In this document: positions 1 to 9,800 of the stretch, in pieces | Numbering within the stretch: the stretch's first letter is position 1 | Layout: each line of letters begins with the position of its first letter | Assembly (NCBI GenBank): GCA_001898235.1 | Contig: MKTN01000070.1 | Location: 1 to 32,876, forward strand | Direction of reading: 5' to 3' | DNA length: 32,876 bases | Source: Gammaproteobacteria bacterium 39-13 | GTDB lineage: Bacteria; Pseudomonadota; Gammaproteobacteria; Berkiellales; Berkiellaceae | Notes under the pieces: generated by a model | Seen by the model: the letters and a program-made list of their open reading frames with translations, nothing else | Databases searched by the model: none | Told to the model about the DNA's origin: nothing | Position numbers and translations under genes: made by a program

Positions 1-3000
1 CGAGCTCTTTGGCGTTAAAACCTATTCTTAACATACGAACTGCCAATAACACACCGGGATTTTCGCTTTTCAAAAACTCTTGTAATTCCGCTTTGTGCTT
101 CCCATTTTTACTATGAATACAAAAAGCTGTAATACCCTTCGATTCAAGCAGAACTCTAGCTCGTTCACAATGCTCAATTGAAGGCAAATATATTATTCCT
201 TTTGAATCATTTAGTTTTGTTTTATCACCAAAACCTGGATGATATTGAGCTTTCAAGATAGTAGGCAGCGCCTGGATGAGAAGCTCGACATTTTCTTTGG
301 TATAAGAGACGCCTAAGCTATCTGCTATCACTGGAGCAAGATAACCTTCTTTGACTCCTTGTGCCCTAGAGTAGCGATATGCTGTCGTAAGCGGATCATC
401 TTCTGGCGGTGTCGCGGTTAATCCAATGATTAGCGGGCAAGGGTTTAGTTTTTTCACCAAGTCTTGCACTGCAGTAGGATAGTAATGATATTCATCTAAT
501 AGCATCAAGGGAACATGAGGCAATTGATAATCCATTTCTAAAGCAAATTTTTCTAAACTATCAGAGCAAAAGATTAAAATACTTTTTTGGCTCGCTATTT
601 CTTCATTCATTAATAGAGCTTGCAAATGACAACTTTGCTTATGGCTAGATACTTTAATAATCGCTTCAGAAGGAATTAATAAATTCTTATTCGTAGATGA
701 ATTCTTTTTATTGAATTCAATAAAATCATCATAAAATTGTTTTACCAAATCAATGTGAGGTGTCACAACAATAATATGTTCTCCAGCACCTGCTGTATGA
801 TATGCCATACGCATCAATTCGCATTGAAGATAGGTTTTTCCTGCCCCTGTTGCCAAAATTACGCGATTTAGTAAACCATTAACGTTGCTTACCGCCCTCA
901 TCGCTCCCAATTGATAGTGACGAAAAATACCATGCTTAAAACGCACACTTTTCATAAAGGTTTGATATCTTCCTAAAAATTCACCTTCGATCTCATCACC
1001 TTGTTCTTCTGGAAGTGTATTTAATCTCTCGACTTGATTTGCAATAGCATGTTTTTCCTGCAAATTAGCTTTTTCAATTTCTCTCTTTCTTTTTTCATAA
1101 CGACGTCTGTTTTGTGAAATAATATCATTTAAAAGTAGGCGAACGGTTTCTACCCAATGCCTACGTTCCATATCTAATTCATGCAGTGCATCTAGATCCA
1201 TTTCATCAAAATGGCGTGCCCTTGCACCGGTACTGGCAAATGCATTCTGATGGCTTTTGGAACGTTCCAAGGTGATAAGCTGTTTATCAAGAATTTCATA
1301 GCCTTGCGATTTAAAATTAGCAATGACATAAAAGGCCAGCTGCATCCAATAATCTTCTCCCCAATGCGTTTCATTTGCAGCCATGGGAAAAAGTGTAAAG
1401 ACATGCTTTAATGCAGAGAGTTGCTTCTTCAACTCTTGCATATTTATCATGAACATTTTTGATCCTAATTCCCCTGGTCTTGGGGCACTATCAGAATCTG
1501 TTCTTACCGACACGCAATAAAGTGAGTCTAATTGGTTTTCCATCAACTTATAGAAACTATCCCACCCCGCGTTACGACAATTTGCTTTAATTTTCTTAAT
1601 ATTGTCATCAATCATGAGAAAAGTTGGAAGATTAAGATGATAAGCAAAAAGAAATATGCCCAATCGTCTTGCTGTTGGTCTAGTAAGATTTTGATATTTT
1701 CCATGAGAATCACACTGAAGTGATTTGACAACCAAAACATCGCACCCTTGTGGAAGTTGCTTTTGTAAACCTTCATATTCTTTTTGCGTCAATACCAAAA
1801 TACAACGTCCATTTCTTGACTGTGGCAATAATGCATCTTCTTTACGTCCTGCTAAAACAAAAGTACATTGATCAGCCGGATTAATCGCTCGCATTGCATA
1901 AAAATCTAATTGGCATTCTGGTAAATTAATAGAATGCTGCAATAGTAATTGCTTTTCTTTCATTTTAGGCAGTGAATGAAATTTAATGAAGGGGAAATTT
2001 TGCAGATAAGTGACAGGCATAGGAATATTATCTACATTGCCATCACCAGCATTATCTGGTATCGGTAATTGAGGCAATGCTCCGCCTAGATATTTGGCAT
2101 CAATTCCGCCACAAGGAGAAAAAGTTTTTACAGGTCGATTATTATTTTTTTCAGCTATTGCATAAGAATTTGTAGCTTGTTGAACTTCTATGGCTCGCTC
2201 TGGAAGAGCAGTTGAAAGCTGTCGATTATTTCTTCCTTGAAGTTGAGATGCTTCAAATCCTTGTTCAATTATGGAAGTCTCTTGTCGTTCCCTATCTTCA
2301 TGATTAGTATAATTAATGTCTGCAAATGTACGGGTAAATTCTTCTTCCATCGCTTGTTCTTCAAAAAGCATATCCTCATAAACATCTGTAGTATAAAAGT
2401 CTTCTTCTTCTCTATCCTCTGCAACATAATCACCTTCAAATCGTTGTTCATGCGAGGAGAGTTCTACTTCAACTACTTTTTCTTTTCCTTTTTGCTTTCG
2501 TTTTTCGATACGTATTTGCTCTTCTTTTTGCTTTTGTTTTCTTTTTTCTTCTATGTCTACGTCTCCAGCCTCATGTAAGATCATATCAGTGTCATCATTC
2601 TTCTGACTGACGTCCTTAATATCATTCAAAATGGTTTGATTTGAGGTGGAAGTGTCTTCTTGATTTTGTGTTCTTACATTAACGTTGGTTTTGGGTAACA
2701 CATCAATTTCGCTTGCTTGAGCATTTGCAAATGCCTCTTTTTCTATATAATCAAGTAATTTATTGTAAAGACCTCTACTATTAGAAAACTTCCTTTTATT
2801 TTTCAATAAACCATTAAGTACACTTTCAGCTTCTTTGCCATAAGAACGTATAATAGTATCTACTAAAGCTTTCACCGTATCAAAATTACAATTATTGACG
2901 GCTATCTGCAGGCAATTTTCCCCTGCCTTGATGTCACCTAATCGTCGCTGCCAAACATCTCTATCTAGATATTTTTCAGATAAATTGATGATTAATATTG

Positions 3001-5539
3001 CGTTTTCATTATATCCGGACAGTAAAACATCCAGAAGCACTGAGTATCCATGGTTCGTTCGATTCCGTAAATTTTCTACCAACAAAGTTTGATATTCCGG
3101 TTTGGATAAAACTGTAACAATCATTTTAAGAATGGCAGGAGATTTTTTAACAGCATCATGAAGAAGCATGTAACCAAATTTAGTGCGGCCACCCAAATTT
3201 TCTCTTAATTCCTTGTCGTACGGAGCTAATAAATTTAAGATCAACTCTACATTTTTTTCTGAGCCTGACATAACGGCAGATTGTAAAATTCTCACCTTGC
3301 CTGTTGATTCTGACGTTAATTGTTTTTGAAGAAGCGCTTCATTACCTGGTGAAGTATAAATTTTAGCTAAGGTCGTGGATATTTCTTCAAAAGGTGTTTC
3401 TACGGCATGTTGTAGCAAAGATCGGCCATCAACTAAAATAGCCCCTAATACCTCATTCACTCTTTGAGGATACCGATGAATTATTTGCTTCCAGACGATA
3501 TTAAATAATTCCTGCGCAATTTTAGCAGCGGCAAGGTTATCTCTTTGATTTCTTTTAACAAAATGAAAAATTTCATTAATATGTGAAAAATTACTCGTCG
3601 GAGAGAATGTCATTAAACCTTTAGGATATTTTTCTATTTCTTTTTCAATTTCACGTAAATGTGCTTTAAATTCCTCCCCAATCGTCATTTCAGACCCTCT
3701 CGCAATTAATCCACAAAGCAAAGAAGGTGAATGGTCATTACGCTGTAATATCTGTTTTAGATTTCGTGGCAGATAGCGAGCAATCATTTCTTTTGTTTTT
3801 GCAGCTCTTGGATGGGAGGAAAGTTTCATCGAAGCAGCCATTTCTTGAAGCATTCTTTCCGCTTTGCTTCCAAAGGCCGTACGGATGGCTTTAAGAAAAA
3901 TATCAACAATTTCTATATTTCCTGAATTCACAACAAATTGCAGATTATTATGTCCGTCTTCCTTTGAATGTAATATTTCCTGCCATTTTGCTCGTGGCAG
4001 ATATTTTTCAGCCATGTTAATGTAATCTTGAAAAATCTCTGGGTCCTGAATTTTAAGCACATCATCCAGACATGTGTATCCGCTTTCTGTTTTGTTTTCT
4101 AAGTTGAGAATTAATTGTTCTCGATGTTCTGGCAATAATAACAAATTGGCTATTTTCTCAATTATATTTGGATTTTTTGATCTATATGCTTCATGTAATA
4201 CTCTATAGCCATAATTAGTTCTATAACCCAAACACCATTTTAGTAAATCATGGTTCTTGGTTAGGAAATTCAGCGCTAGTTGCACCATTTCAACATTGCA
4301 GGTCACTAGAGCTAGTTGTAAAAAATGGGATCTTTCTTTAGTCGGTATATCAAGAATATCTAGCAGTATGTTTTCATTTTGACTTTCAGTGAATAATTCA
4401 AGGATACGCTTTGCAATAGCAACTGCTTCTGGAGAATCATTCCCAAAGGCACAAGCAATAGTTGTATAACTATCGGTTGTGGTGTTTATTAGATTTTTTC
4501 TTAAGCTCCCTTCGTGTCCAGGCAACAGCAATAACCTTATCACGCTTTCGACTTTCTTTAGCGAACCAGATCTTATTGCCGTCTGTAAGATCATGAATCG
4601 TTCAGAGGTTGTATTATTTATATTAGCATTCAACTCATCTCGATGCTCTTTTTTTAATAATAACGCAATAATCTCATCTACATCTTCGGGTGTTCCATTT
4701 TTTACAACAGTCGCTAATATTCTAAATCCTGAATGGGTTCGCTTTGATAAATTGCATGAAAGATACTTGTGCCATTTACCTTTAAACAAAGCCGTGATGG
4801 CGGCAATGATATCCCGATTACCTCTAATGTAAGCTTGTTGTAAAGGCAACATACCATTGTAAGCACTAATAGATAATTCGTTTTCCAAAATATATTCTCG
4901 GCTACGTTCAGATAAAAGCGAGATAGTTTTTGCAACCACTCTCTGCGAACCAAAGATAATAGCACGTTGCAATAAACCATATGTTTTATTCCCTCTATGT
5001 GCCAAAATATAATTAAAATCTTTTTCACTTAGATGCGCTTGCATTTCATCAATAATGCAATTAAACAGTTCTTCACCAATCAAAGTTGCAAATTCTTTAT
5101 CTTTTGTCTTATCTAATGGCATATTTAAGGCACGATCCAAAAGAGATAAAATATCTGCATTTATGGCTCTAAGCTCACGCAAATATATTTGCAGACTACG
5201 TTTTAATTTCTGTAATGCAGATCCAAGTTGGGATTGGTTATCAATGGTAGATACTGTCTCAATATGACGATAAAGGAGTGATAGACTATCTTCTATTTTA
5301 GAAGAATCATGTCTTTTTTCTTGTTGCTGGCCATCTTGCCTATATTCGCCTAAAGTCCTTTGTCGTTTGTATATGTCATCATTTATTTTTTCTTTTGGTG
5401 AGAGATCTTGTCTATCAGAGCCTAATGTCTTTCGCTTATGGAGAACATCCTCTCCTGTGTTCTGGGTACCAGGATGATTGGAATTACCCTTAGAATAACC
5501 AAACGCTGGTAAATAATGCTCCGGCCCCTTCTTAGACAT
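1..5539 (-). CDS. Giant multidomain protein: ankyrin-like repeats, GREB1/TAGT-like glycosyltransferase, SF2 helicase (3' end beyond window)
   Basis: I translated the minus strand codon by codon from ATG at 5539 to the left edge and found no stop in 1846 codons, so the gene is intact here but incomplete. GAGGTAG lies just upstream as a ribosome site. Domains in order: a polar N-terminus with a short duplicated motif (residues 35-45 and 58-69); helical ankyrin-like repeats of about 42-45 residues (about 180-590 and 755-935), with cores such as ILQxAxxxGS; a highly charged linker (about 980-1070) with a Lys/Glu/Gln-rich probable coiled coil; a glycosyltransferase-like domain (about 1190-1450) with FLMIDDNI (1307-1314) and GEDYW (1394-1398); then an SF2 helicase with Q-motif glutamine 1543, Walker A ATGAGKT (1563-1569), Walker B DEYH (1682-1685), motif III-like LTATPP (1707-1712) and a motif V-like end (1830-1842). 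Motif VI would lie outside the window. No signal peptide is seen. The repeats suggest a secreted effector, but a DNA-modifying or defence enzyme is also possible. Function is inferred. Confidence 0.85.
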   Translation of the reverse strand, partial: MSKKGPEHYLPAFGYSKGNSNHPGTQNTGEDVLHKRKTLGSDRQDLSPKEKINDDIYKRQRTLGEYRQDGQQQEKRHDSSKIEDSLSLLYRHIETVSTIDNQSQLGSALQKLKRSLQIYLRELRAINADILSLLDRALNMPLDKTKDKEFATLIGEELFNCIIDEMQAHLSEKDFNYILAHRGNKTYGLLQRAIIFGSQRVVAKTISLLSERSREYILENELSISAYNGMLPLQQAYIRGNRDIIAAITALFKGKWHKYLSCNLSKRTHSGFRILATVVKNGTPEDVDEIIALLLKKEHRDELNANINNTTSERFMILQTAIRSGSLKKVESVIRLLLLPGHEGSLRKNLINTTTDSYTTIACAFGNDSPEAVAIAKRILELFTESQNENILLDILDIPTKERSHFLQLALVTCNVEMVQLALNFLTKNHDLLKWCLGYRTNYGYRVLHEAYRSKNPNIIEKIANLLLLPEHREQLILNLENKTESGYTCLDDVLKIQDPEIFQDYINMAEKYLPRAKWQEILHSKEDGHNNLQFVVNSGNIEIVDIFLKAIRTAFGSKAERMLQEMAASMKLSSHPRAAKTKEMIARYLPRNLKQILQRNDHSPSLLCGLIARGSEMTIGEEFKAHLREIEKEIEKYPKGLMTFSPTSNFSHINEIFHFVKRNQRDNLAAAKIAQELFNIVWKQIIHRYPQRVNEVLGAILVDGRSLLQHAVETPFEEISTTLAKIYTSPGNEALLQKQLTSESTGKVRILQSAVMSGSEKNVELILNLLAPYDKELRENLGGRTKFGYMLLHDAVKKSPAILKMIVTVLSKPEYQTLLVENLRNRTNHGYSVLLDVLLSGYNENAILIINLSEKYLDRDVWQRRLGDIKAGENCLQIAVNNCNFDTVKALVDTIIRSYGKEAESVLNGLLKNKRKFSNSRGLYNKLLDYIEKEAFANAQASEIDVLPKTNVNVRTQNQEDTSTSNQTILNDIKDVSQKNDDTDMILHEAGDVDIEEKRKQKQKEEQIRIEKRKQKGKEKVVEVELSSHEQRFEGDYVAEDREEEDFYTTDVYEDMLFEEQAMEEEFTRTFADINYTNHEDRERQETSIIEQGFEASQLQGRNNRQLSTALPERAIEVQQATNSYAIAEKNNNRPVKTFSPCGGIDAKYLGGALPQLPIPDNAGDGNVDNIPMPVTYLQNFPFIKFHSLPKMKEKQLLLQHSINLPECQLDFYAMRAINPADQCTFVLAGRKEDALLPQSRNGRCILVLTQKEYEGLQKQLPQGCDVLVVKSLQCDSHGKYQNLTRPTARRLGIFLFAYHLNLPTFLMIDDNIKKIKANCRNAGWDSFYKLMENQLDSLYCVSVRTDSDSAPRPGELGSKMFMINMQELKKQLSALKHVFTLFPMAANETHWGEDYWMQLAFYVIANFKSQGYEILDKQLITLERSKSHQNAFASTGARARHFDEMDLDALHELDMERRHWVETVRLLLNDIISQNRRRYEKRKREIEKANLQEKHAIANQVERLNTLPEEQGDEIEGEFLGRYQTFMKSVRFKHGIFRHYQLGAMRAVSNVNGLLNRVILATGAGKTYLQCELMRMAYHTAGAGEHIIVVTPHIDLVKQFYDDFIEFNKKNSSTNKNLLIPSEAIIKVSSHKQSCHLQALLMNEEIASQKSILIFCSDSLEKFALEMDYQLPHVPLMLLDEYHYYPTAVQDLVKKLNPCPLIIGLTATPPEDDPLTTAYRYSRAQGVKEGYLAPVIADSLGVSYTKENVELLIQALPTILKAQYHPGFGDKTKLNDSKGIIYLPSIEHCERARVLLESKGITAFCIHSKNGKHKAELQEFLKSENPGVLLAVRMLRIGFNAKEL

Positions 5540-5665
5540 GACTACCTCATATGTTTTTACGACAAATTAGGTGGCTAGCATAATCGATAGTTAATCAGCT
5601 TAGATATACATTTAGTCAGCTTTATCGGTCCATTTGTCAGTTAGGTTATCAGATAAACTAAATAA

Positions 5666-5694
5666 GAATATCCCTCAAAAATTGAGGGATATTC
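5666..5694. terminator. Perfect 13-bp hairpin downstream of pyrD
   Basis: Positions 5666-5678 pair perfectly with 5682-5694 around a 3-nt loop. It lies 33 nt beyond the pyrD stop and upstream of the giant gene, both on the minus strand. The base run after the stem on the minus strand is only mildly T-rich (TTATTT). It may therefore be a modest intrinsic terminator that separates the two genes. No convincing promoter for the giant gene could be picked out of the remaining AT-rich 5540-5665. Confidence 0.55.
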
Positions 5695-5726
5695 ACTGAT
5701 GGGAGGAAAAAGAATCAGAATTGAAA

Positions 5727-6743
5727 TTATTTTGCTAAGGCTTGGGTGATCTCTGTTACTAATCCGGGTCCTTGATAAATTAATCCCGAATAGAGTTGAA
5801 CCAACTTAGCGCCAGCGGCAAATTTTTCTTTTGCCTCTAACACTGAACTGACTCCCCCTACAGCGATAATCGGCAAATCACTTCCAGCCAGTTGATGGAT
5901 TTTACGAACCACTTCCGTTGATGCACGAAACAAGGGCTTACCACTTAGTCCGCCTTCCTCTTTGGCATAACGCGGCATAAGCGTAGCATCACGCTTAATT
6001 GTGGTATTGGTGGCAATAATCCCTTCTATTTGTAGATCAAGCAAATCATTGACTATCAGTTTAAGCTCTTCAGCTTCAAGATCAGGAGATATTTTAACTA
6101 AGATAGGAACCTTTTTACCCAAAGTGCCCGATAACCTTTCTTGTTCATTTTTTAAAGGAATAATTATACTTCTCAACATTTCACCATGTTGTAAAGATTT
6201 TAATCCCGGCGTATTGGGCGAAGATAAATTCACGGTGACATAATCTGCTAAAGCATACACTTTCTGAAAGCAAGCGAGGTAATCCTGCGCTGCAGCTTCC
6301 AACGGGGTATCTTTATTTTTACCAATGTTGATCCCTAAAGGACAAGTGCGCTTATAACTTGCAACACGCTGAACCAGATAATCAACACCTTTGTTATTAA
6401 ATCCCATACGATTGATCACGGCTTCATTTGCAGGCAAACGAAATAATCGAGGTTTTGAATTACCCGCTTGAGGTCTTGGTGTCACAGTGCCTATTTCGAC
6501 AAAGCCAAAACCAAAAGATTGCCAAGCAGGGACACACTCTCCATTTTTATCGAGTCCTGCCGCTAACCCAATCGGATTGGGAAAAGTTAAGCCAAAGCAA
6601 TTTACTGACAAAGAAGATGGCATGAGAGGCACACTAGAAAAAGCGCCACACTGATGCAGCTTCTCTAAAACACCTAAAGTGAGGTTATGCGAAAACTCAG
6701 GATCTAAAGCAAATAATAAAGGACGGATCAGCTTGTACCACAT
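5727..6743 (-). CDS. pyrD: Dihydroorotate dehydrogenase, class 2 (quinone-dependent)
   Basis: It oxidises dihydroorotate to orotate with FMN and membrane quinone, the fourth step of de novo UMP synthesis, at the inner face of the membrane. The product has 338 residues (E. coli PyrD has 336). The N-terminal helix typical of class 2 is present (residues 1-30). The FMN-site segment FPNPIGLAAGLDKNGE is at 54-69. The active-site loop NLSSPNTPG is at 172-180, with the catalytic base Ser175 at the same number as in E. coli. Later family motifs VKISPDL, TNTTI, SGKPLF, IAVGGVSS and LYSGLIYQGP are all present. The start has only a weak ribosome site (AAGAA) but gives a standard N-terminus. It follows the glutamate dehydrogenase gene on the same strand after 132 bp, with a hairpin between, so co-transcription is uncertain. 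Confidence 0.97.
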   Translation of the reverse strand: MWYKLIRPLLFALDPEFSHNLTLGVLEKLHQCGAFSSVPLMPSSLSVNCFGLTFPNPIGLAAGLDKNGECVPAWQSFGFGFVEIGTVTPRPQAGNSKPRLFRLPANEAVINRMGFNNKGVDYLVQRVASYKRTCPLGINIGKNKDTPLEAAAQDYLACFQKVYALADYVTVNLSSPNTPGLKSLQHGEMLRSIIIPLKNEQERLSGTLGKKVPILVKISPDLEAEELKLIVNDLLDLQIEGIIATNTTIKRDATLMPRYAKEEGGLSGKPLFRASTEVVRKIHQLAGSDLPIIAVGGVSSVLEAKEKFAAGAKLVQLYSGLIYQGPGLVTEITQALAK

Positions 6744-6781
6744 ATCAATTCTTATTTTTGTTCGGTCTTCGCAGATGATTC

Positions 6782-6821
6782 TTCGGCTCCCGTCGACACT
6801 ATCGCTTCGACGTGGGCCGAA
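6782..6821. repeat. Interrupted palindrome between gdhB and pyrD
   Basis: The outer arms 6782-6787 and 6816-6821 (TTCGGC/GCCGAA) and the inner arms 6791-6796 and 6807-6812 (CGTCGA/TCGACG) are exact complements. They are separated symmetrically by 3-nt mismatched steps and a 10-nt loop. There is no T-run on the minus strand, so it is not a canonical terminator. It is more GC-rich than its surroundings and resembles a REP-type palindromic repeat or an RNA-stabilising stem. Confidence 0.5.
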
Positions 6822-6875
6822 AAATCAGTTATGACTATGTATTGCAAATAAAATAATTTTGCAAAACGAAAATGT

Positions 6876-9800
6876 TTACGCTGTTTTTTTCTGAATTTGC
6901 AGGCATTCCGCGTTTCCAACGTTTGCCAATTCCATTAGCTCACGTAAGGCAACCGAATACATCGTAAATTCACGTTTAGTCAAGGATTTCAACTCTGCAA
7001 TCATATGTTTCCAGCGATCTATCATAATCTTATGCTGCGCCATCCAAGCATCAATTTGCGCCTCAACATCAGTCACATCTTGTTGCATTAACATAATGGC
7101 GATGGTGAGATTTCTTTGCTGACGATCTAAATCATCGCGAATGGCAGCACGGGCTAACGAATCCCAATGATTGGCAACTGGATGACGTTTAATTTCTTCT
7201 CTAAACCATCCTAATTCCAAACGTGCCCCAACGGCATAATAGGTAATCGTGACATTCTCAACCGGCAGATTATGCGAAATAGCTGCATCCACAATATCCA
7301 ATGCTGAAAACATCGCCCCCATTTGTGCTGTGACCAAAGCAGTCTCTTCTGGTACATTTACATCCATCAGCTCTTTAGCGAATTCTAAGAGATATTCTTC
7401 AGAGCTGCCCTGCAAGGCATGATGTAACCCTTCTTTGACCATTTGCATTTTGGGTGTGAAGTGCTTGATGACTTCTTCAACATTTAAAGAACCAATACGA
7501 TGGCGTAAGAACCAACGGGTGCCTCGACGCACTAATCGATTCAATTCATGCAGCATTTTTATTTGAATTTCAGCAGGAACAATAAAATCTAAAGCATTTA
7601 CCGCTTCTCTGAATAACGCTGCTTTAAAAATTTCTCTTGCTGCTATGTAGCCACGTGTAATTTCTGGAACGGTTGCTCCGGTTTCATCTTGCAATCTATG
7701 AATGAATCCTAATCCCATATCATTGATGACTGAATTAGAAATCTGCATAGCAATAATTTCGCGTTTTAGACGGTGAGAATACATTTCTTTTTCGTATTTC
7801 TCTCTCAACTCCTGAGGGAACGCCGTCACAAGATTGCGAGCAATGTATTTGTCTTCAGGAACATCAGAAGCCAGTAATTCCCCTTTTAACAAGGTTTTAC
7901 AATACGCCAACAACACAGCCAATTCTGGTCTAGTTAAACCTTTACCTGTTAATTGGCGTGCGAGTAAATCTTCGTTAGAAGGCAAAAATTCAAGTGTACG
8001 GTCTAAATTGGCATGCTGCTCCAAATGATCTATCAAACGACAATGCATTTGTACATTATTTTCTGAATGATATTCAGCAACACTAATGGCTTCAGTTTGA
8101 TTGCGGTTGTTATCTAAAACCAGCTCTGCCACTTCATCGGTCATTTCACCTAATAGTATATTTCGCTGCTTCTCAGTAAGATCACCTGATGCAACAATAC
8201 CATTTAATAAAATTTTAATATTCACTTCTTGGTCAGAGCAATTTACACCACCAGAATTATCAATCGCATCGGTGTTTATTTTACCGCCGTGAAGTGCATA
8301 TTCTACACGCCCTAATTGCGTGAAACCTAAATTCCCACCTTCGGCAACCACTCGACATCGAAGCTCTTCGCCATTCACACGTAAAGCATCATTTGCTCTA
8401 TCACCCACATTCATATTGTGTTCAAAAGATGCTTTTACGTAGGTACCAATACCACCATTAAAGAGCAAATCTACATTCGCTTTGAGCAATGCTCGAATTA
8501 ATTCGGTTGGCACAAGCTTAGGCTTATTAATACCTAATACGGCCTGCATTTCTTTAGAAAGAGGGATAAATTTTGATGAACGCGAGAAAACCCCACCCCC
8601 TTTGGAAATGGCTTTGGGATCATAATCTTCCCAACTCGAACGAGGTAGATTGAACATACGTAATCTTTCATTATAACTCGTTTCTGGATCGGGTGTTGGA
8701 TCAAGGAAGATATGCTGATGATTAAATGCCCCGACCAGCTTGATATGGCGAGATTGCAACATACCGTTACCGAATACGTCTCCGGCCATATCCCCAATAC
8801 CTACCACAGTAAAGTCGGTTTTCTGGGTATCGATATCAAGCTCTCTAAAATGTCGCTTGACTGATTCCCAAGCACCCCTTGCAGTAATACCAATTTTCTT
8901 ATGGTCATAGCCTGATGAACCACCAGAAGCAAAAGCATCGTCCAGCCAGAAGCTGTATTCTTTCGAGACACTGTTGGCAATATCTGAGAAGGTGGCTGTC
9001 CCTTTATCTGCTGCAACAACAAGATAAGGATCATCAGAGTCGTAGCGCACAATGTCTTTAGGCGGAATAACTTTGTTTTCAACAAGATTGTCCGTTACGT
9101 CCAAAAGACCATGAATAAAGGTTTTATAGCAGGCAATGCCCTCTGCCATAATTTCTTCACGTGTTCCTCTATAAGGTAGAAGCTTGGGTACAAATCCCCC
9201 TTTAGCACCTAAGGGAACAATAACCGCATTTTTGACTTGTTGAGCTTTCATTAAACCCAATACTTCTGTTCTAAAATCTTCTCTGCGATCGGACCATCTC
9301 AAACCTCCGCGCGCAACTTTAGCCCCGCGAAGATGTACCCCTTCCACACGAGGCGAATAGACAAATATTTCAAATAAAGGCCTTGGTAAAGGTAATTCAG
9401 GGATAGCAGAAGGATCAAACTTAAAAGATAAGTAGGTTCTATACTGCCCCTCTTTGTCTTTTCGATAAAAATTGGTTCGAATAGTTGCTAAAATCACTTG
9501 GAGATAACGACGAATAATCCTATCTTCATCGATATTTTTGACTTCTTCTAAGTTGTTTTTGATTTTCAACCGCAAAGAGTTGGTGGATGAATTTCGCTTT
9601 TCTTGAGAGATATCTGGATCAAAGCGAATTTTGAAGAGCTCCACAAGATCACGCGTAATGACAGGAACCCCACAAAGTACATCTTCAATATAAGCTTGAG
9701 AAAAAGTAAATCCGGTTTGCCATAGGTATTTCGCATAAGCGCGCAACATAGTGACTTCACGCCAGTTAATACCAACACCTAAGACTAAGCGGTTAAAACC

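Noticed and set aside
1..1100. Reading the helicase as a stand-alone type III restriction subunit
   Set aside because: The helicase motifs resemble the ResIII group, but the frame is continuous with the repeat and glycosyltransferase regions, and no methylase gene is visible.
2237..2578. 113-codon plus-strand frame rich in Phe/Leu/Ser
   Set aside because: It lies antisense to the Glu/Lys-rich linker of the giant gene; the Phe/Leu richness is just the complement of Lys/Glu codons.
4479..4832. 117-codon plus-strand frame
   Set aside because: It is a shadow of the ankyrin-like repeat region of the giant minus-strand gene, with no ribosome site or family resemblance.
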